64,000 nucleotides of DNA, taken from positions 1-64,000 of the forward strand of contig BGZK01001411.1 in assembly GCA_005406025.1 (NCBI GenBank), given 5' to 3'. Under the pieces are notes generated by a model. The model searched no databases. It saw nothing but the letters and a program-made list of their open reading frames with translations, and had not been told where the DNA came from. The DNA is from Eumeta japonica. Lineage: Eukaryota; Arthropoda; Insecta; Lepidoptera; Psychidae. Made by a program: the position numbers and the translations under genes. Position 1 is the first letter of the stretch. The number at the start of each line of letters is the position of its first letter. Below are positions 48,680 to 60,000 of the stretch, in pieces.

Positions 48680-51600
48680 GAAACCGATTTTAAAAGGATT
48701 TTAAACACAATTGCTTAAAAAATACAAGTTAAACAAAAAAAAATTAAGTATAAATAAAAAGCAAAAATTGAGACTTATAGGACGGAAATCAGATCCTATA
48801 GTAATCTTCTGTATGTTGTAAATATTGAGACACGAACACAAAGTAGAGAGGGTGACGGCTAAGCTACATATTTAAGATATATACGTGCTATATGTTTTAA
48901 GGTTTAAGATATATATGTGTTAACTCAACTCAACTATTTGTTACTTTAACAGTCTGTACATTCTTTATATATGCAGCTAAGCATCTCATTCCCTTACATG
49001 GGTTCGTATGAAGTTAGAGAATTTTTGAAATATCTAATTTTCGTACCACGCGTTTGTTGCTTGACTGTTTAGTTTTTTTTAATAATATTATATATATTTT
49101 TTTATTCCTTGTTACCTAGTATTTTCTTGTTTGTGGTCTACATTATATATTTTTTGATTGTTAAATTTTTTTGGGGAGGTAATTTTTTTTTAATCTTTAA
49201 TTTTTTTTTAATCTTTAATTTTTTTTTAGGGTTCCGTATATCTAATTAATAAAACAGAATACCTACAGGATCTCTTGTATGTTTGTTTATATGTTTATAT
49301 ATTGTATTGTGTGAGGTGTTAATTCGCGGAAATCCATAGTAGACGCTTGCCTGCCTTAAGAATGTTTTCGTCGCTCTTTGACCATTGCATGACAGCGGCC
49401 TGCCTAACGACTTTGTGTTGGTTGTTTTAACGCTCCTTGCACCCTGGTGGATGTGACTGTTGGCAATTTCCTGAGGATGTGCCTTGTTGGCATGAAACGT
49501 ACGTAGAATTAACAATTTAACAGTTAGCGGAAATAGATAATTATAAAAATAAATAACACTTGCTTAGGTGTTCGATATCTGTCAATCCTCTGGAATCAAT
49601 ATTAAATCATTTGGATAGAGATTTGCAGTGGAGAGGCAGATTCGAGGGTCAGCGGTGAGTTGCATGCTGCATGTTAATGCATGTTGCAGGCAAGCGTCTG
49701 TTTGTTTATATGTCGTAGTCTCTGTTCTTTATATCTATTTTATTATTATTACGTGACGTGTATTTGGTACATGTATACAGTGCGAAGTGAGTCAATTAAG
49801 GGTAAAAATAAATAAAGTTTTTTGTTAATTTAAAATATCTAACTTCATAATATATTAAAAATATTTACGTAAACTGAGTGTAGCCCCTTTACTTCAAAAC
49901 TACTGAGCCTAAAATTAAAAATAAAACACTATTTACACGGAATTCAAAACCCCATTCATACTTTACAGGAAAGTGAAACGAAAATCCTAAATTATTAAAT
50001 TTCCACAGGAAACGTAAAACAGTTGTAAAAAAGAAAACGTATATAAAATGTGTTGTTAAATCTCACCAATGCGATAATTTCTCTACCGAACTCTTTCCTC
50101 ACAAATTTACTCGCTCTTGGCTGGTCTCTTATTTGGATGAGGTTGGACAGATTTTTCTTGGTTAAGTGATCGGTTAAGAAACCGACTCCAACACTCGTCC
50201 GCCTTTACCTGAACATCGCTTCAAAATATACCAGGTGCTTATAACGGGAAATCGTTAGTCGCTCGTAAGACTAGAAATGCTCCGAGATCTGCCCGCGCAG
50301 ATCTAATGAGACTTTCTTTGGTTTCACTGGATGAACGATCCTAGTTAAAACTAAGTTCATGAGGGAGTTTCTGATCGGACGTTTTAAAATTTTAATTGTT
50401 ATTCTCTTATATGAACATAATTAAATCTCCTTGCTGACGTGGATAAAATAAAAAGTTATTCATTTTTTTATATTTATCGGTTATTGCTGCATGAACAAAA
50501 CCAGCATTCGAGATGGTCTCTCGACCGGGATGGGCAGGAGTGGTAGGTAGATTGGAAGCGGTGTATAGGGCTGGTCGGGACAGCTATATCAATCGGTATA
50601 GAAAATTAAGGTGTCAGGCCTCCAGCAACGCAGTGGAAGCCTCGAGCGAAATCTAGATAAATTATGAACTACGATTACCCAATTTATAAAAAAATATCAA
50701 ACAAAATTATTGTTAAAAATATAACCACTTTTAAAGTTACATATTAGATACACAGCAGATAAAAATCATCTACACGAAAAAGTCTCAATCATATTTATAA
50801 TGAGTCACAAAAATTAAATTATGAAGTAAAACAAATATTGTGCAGTTTTAATATTTATAATTTTACAATAATTACTTGTTTTTTTTTTCAGTCAGTCAGC
50901 TAAACCGGTACAAATATAAAATTAATTATAATAACTGTAATTAAAATGGTAAATACAATAATTGATAACGGGAGACCAACTCGACACCTAAATTTATAAA
51001 CATGAAATCGAAAAGTGAAACATTGTTTTGACTCATAAAAAATGTCAAAACTGTTGAGTATTAGCATACCACTGCTAGCTTGTTTAAAATTTAAATAACA
51101 AATTTAATAATATACGTACATATCGCAAAAATTAACATAGATTACATGTCGAGATCATGAAACTTAAATAATGAAATATATAAATATACGTTGAGTAATA
51201 TAATTTTCGGACTTTACTTTTTTTTAAGCAAAATTAAATGAATAATTACTGATCCTTGAAAATCTTGACACGTTCGTACGTAACCGTGATATATTTCTAC
51301 ATTTAATTAAATAATAAGAAATTACTAAAGTTAGAAGAATATTTTTTTTGTAATTATTACGTAATAATACTCATTTAACACGTAATAGCAAAGTTCCTTG
51401 TATTCCTGTAATAGTGAACTTCGCTAGCCTCAATGGCGGTTATTGAATAGTTCGTTGTTATTTCAGGCGATGACTGTATTATTATACAAATTGTTTGTTA
51501 TTGTTTTGCGGGACAATGGATTGCACGCGGCTGCGACTCTATGTGGGTGTCTCAATGTCACTTTTTTGGAACGCCTTTTCAATGCAGCGCGGTAATGCCG

Positions 51601-51800
51601 ACTTCTACGAGCTAGGTTGCTAAATTGTCGAATGTAAGTTTCAAATAACTAGAAAAAAAATTTTAGCGAACAATCTAGAATAACGATTTTTCTTTATATA
51701 AGTCATTAAAAAATAGTAAATTTTAAAATAATCCCTACAAATATCAATATTGTAATTTGTAATTTGGATGCACTTGGTATAGCTAAATCGAATCGGTAGA
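48680..51800. other. Intergenic AT-rich stretch with minor repeats
   Basis: A tandem aattttttttaatctttaat repeat lies at 49180-49226, followed by a GGGTTCCG relic. tagacgcttgcctgc (about 49340) and gcaggcaagcgtct (about 49686) are inverted. The minus-strand ORF at 49246-49515 has no known domain. A GC-richer block at 50500-50660 is unidentified. Confidence 0.4.
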
Positions 51801-51805
51801 AATAC

Positions 51806-51866
51806 CGAGGTAAAGCAACGTATGCTAAGGTCTAAGGTTGGATGGGTGACCGTCTCAATCCAGTTA
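51806..51866 (+). pseudogene. 5S rRNA-like remnant
   Basis: The string accgaggtaaagcaacgtat, followed by ggttggatgggtgaccgtct, lines up with the internal promoter half of eukaryotic 5S rRNA (ACCGAAATTAAGCAGCGTC, then a GGATGGGTGACCGC-type box C). The 5' half and the 3' stem of 5S are not recognisable. It could be a 5S pseudogene or the head of a 5S-derived SINE. Confidence 0.45.
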
Positions 51867-52464
51867 AGTGATATCTTCTTAAGTGACACCATCTTCTCCT
51901 CCGCGCTGATATTTTACGCCATTGCGACGCTTTCGTGGCTAACTTCACAGAGACAAAGTTTCATGCGTTGTACTGCAGTAAAGTTGACTTTATTTACTGT
52001 TCATCGACAAAAAGGTGCGATCACGACAACCTGTACTAAGAAAGAGTGGTCACACCACTTGACAATATTTAAAATGTCTGCGCTCAGGAGTTGGGCCTAT
52101 ATAAGCCTGACAAAATATATTTGAGTAATATTTATTTTTTTTCCTATCAGACTCTGTTCCACTGTATCAGTAGCATTCTCCAAGTTTCATTTTGTACCGG
52201 CTTCCGACTTCAGCCTTGCTCGCGTCAATATAGAATTAGCGTCTTCTCTGAATTCGTAGTAGGTTGTTGTGATTAGTACTTTATTATACTTATAATTTTA
52301 TCAAAACGTGTAAGAGATAGAAAAACATGCATTAACCAATGAACACTTTGAAATGCTCATATTAACAATACAAGTTTGTTAATGACTTCAATAGACTTGC
52401 AGGTTCATTGAAGAACCTCCGCGTGGGCACTCTCATCATCTTGACGAGGAATGCGAAGTGTTCT

Positions 52465-53148
52465 TCAATGGCACGCCGATGCCTCTCCATGCAATTGGTG
52501 GTGACTTGCTGTTTGGTAAAAGGATCCGGTTCTATCCTCACGACGGGTGAATTGAAAAAGAAGGTTTTGACTTAAGTAGATATTGTACCATTCACCCTGT
52601 GCCTTGGACAATAAATGAAGCCGTTGTCGTTTCTGGACATCATAATTGGTGATCACGACAATCAGTAACCCTCGACCCTCACTGGGCCGGCTTGAATCTG
52701 AAATTAAATTGTCGTAGGAGGCTATGTCAGCAGGGGTAAATAAAACTGGTAGATAAACATCGATGCTTTTTCAGATGTGCTGTATTTGACCTAAAGAGAA
52801 GTCAATGAGGAACCGAGCATTGGATAAGCTATGGCAGAATGCTGTAGCTTCTTCTGCTTTTTCCAACGTAGGGTTGGTCGTTTGTTTACAACTCCAAGTT
52901 AACGCGGCGCGTGTTCCTAAGGGTTGAGGGATGTTTTCTGTTGCAAGAAGGAGTTTCTGTCTTGAAAGAGCCATCGCCGTTGAGGCAGAGAAATAATGCA
53001 AAAGTCTGTCATGGCCTCGGCACAAAGGCGATGAAAGCGATAACATAGCTATTTTAGTCGGTATATAGGAACCCAATACAATCTGATTAGCTGCCCCCGT
53101 GTGCCATGTATGAAAGTTAGCATCAATTTCGATATTAAAAGGAGTCAA
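52465..53148 (-). pseudogene. Unrecognised minus-strand reading frame with one internal stop
   Basis: One frame stays open from the ATG at 53148 to 52465 except for a TGA at 52771-52773, about 228 codons in all. Segments include MTPFNIEIDANFHTWHTG near the start, STAMALSRQKLLLATENIPQ in the middle and, after the stop, LLIVVITNYDVQKRQRLHLL and GEWYNIYLSQNLLFQFTRRE. I do not recognise a family. The part near 52930-53020 resembles the repeat at 39105, so it may be transposon-derived. Such length is unusual by chance in AT-rich DNA, but the evidence is thin. Confidence 0.35.
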
Positions 53149-53744
53149 CAGATGAGATTTACTTAACGTCTTTATGTTGCAAGAACAATTTTATTATAAA
53201 TTCTCATAATCTAAATTACCCATTTAAATATTCAAAAATGATAAAATACTTTCAGACTCGAGCATTTAAAACTTTTACGATGTAATTATTTAAATTGAAA
53301 AGTCGTAACTTAAATGCTTGTACCAAGTGTGGCATAAATAAAACAATCTGAAGGTTCCGAGGCATACTACAATTGAAAACTAAATGCCTTCCTTTAACGT
53401 TAGCTGTTAAAAGGTCAGGCCTTAGCGTCAGGCTCGTAAAAGATTTTTTAAAATCTCGTTTAGTCATTATTTAGATCCAATTTATGATAAATTTTAAAAG
53501 TTTTCTACTCTTAAATTTTGTTACGCACATAAGAAAAGGTGTGAATTGGTTTGAAATTTTTAAGATCACGAACAATTTAACTTGATTTTCGATTGATATT
53601 TGAGCGAATTAATTATGAATGAAAATATGCAATAAAAAATGAGTCCAAAGTGATCTAATATTGTGATAAATTACTTCAACTTTTAAAATCAAATATTATT
53701 TGAAGTTATTTATGAAACATAACATACACATATGTCATTAGCTT

Positions 53745-53935
53745 GCCACTCATAGCTTCGCGAGGAAAGAAATAAACTCGTGCATCTACATTTACTCCTA
53801 TTTTCATTCCCGGTCTCAAATTTCGACCTCAGTTCCGCTTGTGGTTTTTATTTTGATATACAATTTGTTTCCAATCCGATCTTCATTTTGTTTCCAATCC
53901 CGATCTCGATATATCTATAAATATCTGTAGTATCA
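53745..53935 (+). repeat. Element with hexamer repeat, copy 5
   Basis: The leader cttgccactcatagcttcgc precedes tttcattcccggtctcaaat, tcgacctcagttccgc and a duplicated tttgtttccaatcc unit (53867 and 53890). It is a shorter and more decayed relative of the copy at 31940. Confidence 0.5.
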
Positions 53936-54056
53936 AAGAACATCATTAACCCCACGTTGCTTGACGTCTTTCTTAATCATGTGTTTTTTAGAAAGCTTAC
54001 TTTACAGCCTAAAAAAATGTAGAAATGTCATCAATAATTAGATGGTCTGATGTAGT

Positions 54057-54084
54057 ATAAGCTACATTTATAAATGTAGCTTAT
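54057..54084. repeat. Perfect 28-bp palindrome
   Basis: ATAAGCTACATTTA is followed directly by its reverse complement. It stands in AT-rich DNA with no gene nearby. Confidence 0.9.
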
Positions 54085-55248
54085 GTTTATTTTCAAAGGT
54101 TAATCTACCAAATTGGCTTATTATGTTGAAAGTGAAAACATATAGACAAAGAACAATGTTTCTTTCTCATTTTAATATTTCTATAGATGAATAAAAAACT
54201 CCTGAGGAAAGAAGAGAACAGGAAAGTTGATAAAAGTAAATACTAAAAGTTACGATTCAAAGAAGTGATTTAAAATAAACATTGAATGAAAATATATGAG
54301 TACATATAATTTTTTATTTTATTGGGTAGTCGATAGTTTCAATAACTTTTAAATTCTTTGACCGATAAAAAGAGGTTTTTGTGGAGAAAAACATTTTGTA
54401 CATATGCATATACCATCTTCTGTGTCATTGAACTCTAAAATTTACAATACAGCAAACGTTAACTTTCTGATTATTCACGAAACCAACGAGCTACAGAAAA
54501 TCAAGTTAATAATTAAGTTCCAACGTACAGTACACTTTTTATTGTATGCTGTATAATTTGAGCGAAGATTAAGGGATCTATAGCGTGACGGCTTATAGCT
54601 CGTACGCATAATCGTTGAATGTTCGAGCGAACGGGCTTCTGTTTTTGTTTTATTTGAAATTGTTTTGATTACGTGCGGCGAGAATAATTAAGGCCTCATA
54701 CTAAACGCTGCGTTGTTTCGAAAATCCATATACTATTCCTGGCCGTGCATTGCCGACAGACATAATCATAGAAGCTGTCAGCTTGGACAAGATAAATACG
54801 TCTTTTTCTGGTCTAACAAAAATTGGGTACAACGAAAAAAAATGTTAATGTGGATTGTTCATCCACAAGTGGAGTGTCGGCCTAGGACCTAGTTCTGTGT
54901 GGCGTGATGAGAGGCGACGTCCGAATCAGCTTCAAGCTTATAATGGTCAATGCCCATTTTTGGAAGTTTGTCCCAAAGGAAATGTCATTTAGAGGAAAAG
55001 GTTTGTCTGATAACTTGAACCGGTGGGCTTTAAACAATATTTTAAGGCTTTTAATATTCTTAAAGTAATGTAATTGTTTTTAACAGGTCCTCAACAATAG
55101 CATTAAGCTACCGGCTACTAATACTGAGTTATTGCATGCACGAATCAATAGTCAAAACCGCGTTAACTGACAGATCTATAATTAATTGTTAGTGTCGTTT
55201 AATTTAATATTATTAAGTCGCTCAGCAAAATATGTAAAACATATCCAT

Positions 55249-55284
55249 GTTAACTGGACTACGTATAAATGTAGTCCGGTTAAC
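55249..55284. repeat. Hairpin-forming inverted repeat
   Basis: Arms gttaactggactac and gtagtccggttaac are inverted with one mismatch around an 8-nt loop. Confidence 0.85.
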
Positions 55285-56096
55285 AATTTGTTTTATCATG
55301 TACAATTGGATTTATAGAAATAATTATAAAAGTTGTAGAGAGGCAAAAAAATATTTCGCTTCCGTAACATATTCCGAGTATTTATAAAGCCTAAAAACTG
55401 AAAATTACAATTTTTAGCCTATCATTCAGAGTACTTATAAACACATGTTTTTTTTTTAGAAAAATAAGGTATAGAAAACATTAAAACGCACTTTGGTTGT
55501 GATTTTATGATATGTTTATACCACGGCTACCCTCTCCATCCATCTCAACTCGAATCTAAATTTCGTCCCCAATTATATAGCCTAGCAAATTAAAATATAT
55601 ATTTTATGATAGTTTTTTCTTTTCTCAGAAAAAATTAACACTTATCTTTGCGTTAGATTCTAGATTTATGATTGAAATCAGAATAAAATTACGATTAAAG
55701 AATACTATATTTCTCTAATAAACTATGAAAATGTTAAAATTAATTAAACAAGCCTCAATAAAATGAGCGCTGTTGTGCGAAGTGGCACCCGTATGAACGT
55801 AGCCGCATGACAACGTTTAAATTTGCGCTTACTCGCCAGAAAGTGGCAATTAATAAAATGTAGAAAGAAAATCGTATAGACCTGCAAATCAAAAAAGAAA
55901 TACACTTTAATTCAATTCCGAATTATTGTCCTGATATCAAAGTTTAAAAAGTTGCAAATTTAATTGAACTTCATTAAAAAAGTTCACAAAAAATTGTATA
56001 TTACCACCCAAGATATGTGCATAAATTTAATTAATTTATTTTCTATTGCATTGAATGAGGTGTTACATTTATAAAATAACTCCTACTAAATCTTAT

Positions 56097-56357
56097 TTAT
56101 ATAAAATATATTGAAGTAATATAAATGAAAATGGATTGAAAGTAAATTAACATTAATATGATGATGGTAAAAACGTTTTTCATTATGACAAAAAATGCAT
56201 TCGCATTAAATGCATTTTCTATCTCCACCTCCTGATCCTTATAAATCTCTACAACGAATGTCCTGGACGATCTGTAACTGATGCCGAGCCCGGCAATATT
56301 GTCAGCTAACCCAATGGAGAGCAGTTGGCCACTGATACGTTTGGTTTGAGGTGACAT
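56097..56357 (-). pseudogene. Possible reverse transcriptase fragment
   Basis: The frame contains GQLLSIGLADNIAGLG, then ISYRSSRTFVVEIYK. This recalls the QLLGxADDIDIIG segment around the YADD active site of non-LTR reverse transcriptases, with the second Asp changed to Asn. After about 45 residues it runs into low-complexity hydrophobic sequence. A weak similarity seen by eye only. Confidence 0.3.
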
Positions 56358-56945
56358 TCGAAAACCTTTGGTTGCCTATTTTCAATTTCCCTTAATGTCA
56401 TTCTGTCTTCGATAGACTCAATTAATCTATAGCCAATTTTAGTTGTGAGCTATGTGTTTAATTAAAAACAAGTTTTATATCAATAATGAGACATTTACCA
56501 AAAAATGTCTATTCAATTTTATATGGATAAAGAGTACATCAATCGCATGAGTCTGCTATTTCACCTATTCGACTTCTGTATTTTAAGGTTATAAAGAAAA
56601 CTAAAAAAAATCTTATTTATAAAATCGATATTTTTTATATTTGCAACTCTAATATATATACTGCAATTTATCGTAAAAAAATATGAATTGGCATGCAAAT
56701 TCGTAAGTGCAACTCTCATGGAACTATTAGAGTTTCAGTAATTTTTTGCAAAGATGATCCCTTCGATGAAGATGCTGGTCAAATCTAAACTGTCTTCGAT
56801 CCATCCTCAAAGTCGTCGCATCTAATATCTTTCATAGGCTATAGCGTTCCGGTCTACTTGTCCAGGTGCTGCACATGGTTACATAACATTACCTAACACA
56901 AAAATCTTAACGCACCGGTGTTTTACGCGCCTAGCGGATTCTTCG

Positions 56946-56953
56946 CTATATAA
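56946..56953 (+). promoter_or_regulatory. TATA box of cuticle gene 2
   Basis: TATATAAG lies 84 bp upstream of the ATG at 57030 and predicts initiation near 56975-56980, with a 5' UTR of about 50 nt. The spacing is close to that of gene 1. Confidence 0.75.
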
Positions 56954-57029
56954 GACACAAGAGTGAAATTTCTTAATCGCATTTGGAGCAAAGATTTCAC
57001 CGCGTGTAGCCGCTGATAGTTTAATTATA

Positions 57030-60000
57030 ATGTACGCGGTAGGTTCGTCATACTCTCTTGATTCATAGTAATATTGATCTTGATCCGTTAAATCTTGTTA
57101 ATCTTGTTAAAGCGTTGATACCTTTGCTTGTTACAGGAAATTTTTCCATTATTCTTCGCAACATGTCTAGCTGGACAAGTTTATCTGCCACCTCATCAAC
57201 AATACCAACAAGTGTATCAGCAAAATCCGGGTTATCCGCAAAATCTGGGTTATAACTACGATCACGGGAACCAGGGTTACGTTCAGCAGGAGTTAAGTTA
57301 TCATCAGCAGACGAGCCAACAGGAAGGATTAGAGAAGAACGCAAGGATTCTCAGTTTCCAATCCGATGCGAACGACCACGGCTACCAGTTCGGTTATGAA
57401 ACCGAGAACGGTATCAAGGTTCAGGAGACTGGAGTCAAGCAAGGAAAGTCAGTAAAAGCTCAAGGCGGTTATTCTTATACGGGAGATGACGGTCAAGTGT
57501 ACACGGTGACTTATACCGCTGATGAAAATGGTTTCCACGCACAAGGTATGTCTATAACTATGTTTTAATACCAAAGAGTAGTATTCTTTTACTTTTTTAA
57601 AAATTCCTAAATAATAATACATAAATAAAAGACCTTGAATTGAAACAAAACAACAATCAAAATTGAGTTGATTTTCATAATTATAATTGTTTCTAAAGAC
57701 GTATTTAATGCACTTTATGCTTATTGTAAGCCCTCACATAAATTATAACTAATTCTTGTTCCTTTATAATAATCTGGATTTATATGAAAGATTTTTAATG
57801 CAAGTCTCATTGCATTTATATTTGTAGTTTATATATGTCCTTACATATTTTATTCGACCGTAATTGTCTTATTTATATAAGGAGTTTCAAATTATTATTG
57901 TTTGGCTTTTTTTTTTACCACTAAATCTTATTGAAAATAGTTTTTTTTGCATTTATATTTGTAGTTTTTAATTATGTCCTTACATATTTTATTCGACCGT
58001 AACTGTCTTATTTATATAAGGAGTTTCAAATTATCATTGTTTGGCTTTTTTTACCACTAAATCTTATTGAAAATAGTTTTCTGTAATAATGATGAGAATG
58101 TATGTTAATTCATATATTACGTAAGATTTTAAATTATGTTGGTTCAGAGTAATTGAAATGCATTTAAAGATAGACCGTTAGAGATAACAAACACCTACGT
58201 GACTTATATTACGTTTCGGCACGCGGATTAAAATAAAATGCATTTAACTGTTCTTATAGCTAAGAACTGCATCTGTTTGTACACAGAAGAATCCTTTCCG
58301 CCTTTATCGCTTGTGCGTATCCTATTACGATATCACGGAATAATTTCTAATGAATCGACTATTGAGGTCGGTTTTTGTGTAGTTTTCGTCTTTATTTCGA
58401 TTTATAGTTGATCAATAAAATCGCATTATAAAGGGAAATAAGGTCTCAGCACAGTAGCGAAATAATTTCCACGTATTATTGCCGTTTAGTGATTCCGACG
58501 AAATTGTCATAATTCCATTAGACGCAAAGGAACGAAATTATTTAATGTGGTGAAGTAATGATAGCAAATTCATTGAGATGACCACGTGCGCTACAACAAA
58601 TTGATCCATCAAGCGAAAGAGAACTAGTCGATGCATTGACTTAAAATAAATTGAAATGGACAACTAAAGCCCTTACCCTAATAGAATGAATCAATTGACA
58701 CGAGCGTAATAAGATGAAATTACTTAACACAGAGAAATGAAGGCATTATTTGCAGTACAATAAAGGTAATAAACGATTCCACACAACGCAATAGCATAAC
58801 GTCAAGCGACATTGCGTTATGACCATCCATGGATGCATACAGATGCGTCGTTCCCAGGTTGAGATAGATATTGCAAGAAATATCTTCTTTTTTTTTTGGA
58901 ACGAAGTTCCTCACGGCGGGCTTGGAGGAGATAGGGATTTTGCTGCGCGGCCGAACTGAAAAAAACGTGATAGTAAAACCGTAAGAAAAAGTCCGTGGAA
59001 TAAAACCGTTAAATGAGACGCAGCATAGTCGCTGCCACAAGTAGTGTATAATACCTTCTCTCTTTCCCCTCCTTCTTTTCGTTCTTTCATCCCTTCTCTA
59101 TTACCACTCCACCCCGCCAATGCATAGTATATACTCATGAATTCATGGACAAGCACGTGGCTAATATTCACATTATAGATACATTTTACTCGTGAGTAGT
59201 CACGCTTTATTTTCATATATTTCAAATCGTCAAAACAATAATAAATATAGTAATAATGGCAAGTGAACTAACAAGTGACTTGAATGCAATTGACAGTGAT
59301 AATAGTGGTAAATTATTCTATTTCTATGTAATTTTGTGTTGTCAAACAAAAATAAAGAGACGTATTTTGTTATTTTAGTTTATAATTTGAATTATGATTT
59401 TTTATTTTACGTAATTTATTTTATTTCTAAAATAATTATTCTAAATACTTTCCTGTACTTAAATAAAAACTAATCAGCAAAATTTAAGAGAAAAATCAAG
59501 AAAACCTATATAAAATTGAGCACGATTTTTTTTTTGCTAATTGTGTCGATTCTACATTAGCCGAAGGAACTTCGTTCCTACCTGGTGTCCCACGACACCA
59601 CTCGTTTTTTTTTTTTTCATTCAGATCCAATGGCTGGCTTATTACCCTCGCTGAATAAAATATAACCTTAAATTCCTTACTCACCGGCGGTGGATACTGA
59701 GGTCTCTTATTAATATCTATTCGCGATTGGTTACTAAGCGACCGGACACCATAACTTCTCTATTATCTGTTATTAGCTCTGGGTATACTTCGCAAATAGA
59801 GTGCTCTAGCTTTCAAAGTTTAGGTTTCAGATTAGGTCATTGACCTCTCGACACTTCAACTTATACGCGATCCTACACTAGGGTTTTAAATTGATTATGT
59901 TTAAATAATTGCTTAATATGTCAGTTTGAGAAGTTGTACGCCAAAACTTTTGGTGGTTTGATTTAGCGTACGAAAAAAAAATTGAATTATGTCACAAAGT

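Larger units (their letters stand above)
53936..56096. other. Intergenic AT-rich stretch
   Basis: Two inverted repeats (54057, 55249) and a GC-richer block at 54860-54960 that may be retroelement debris. No gene supported. Confidence 0.45.

Noticed and set aside
57063..57344. Minus-strand 93-codon ORF
   Set aside because: Antisense to exon 2 of cuticle gene 2.
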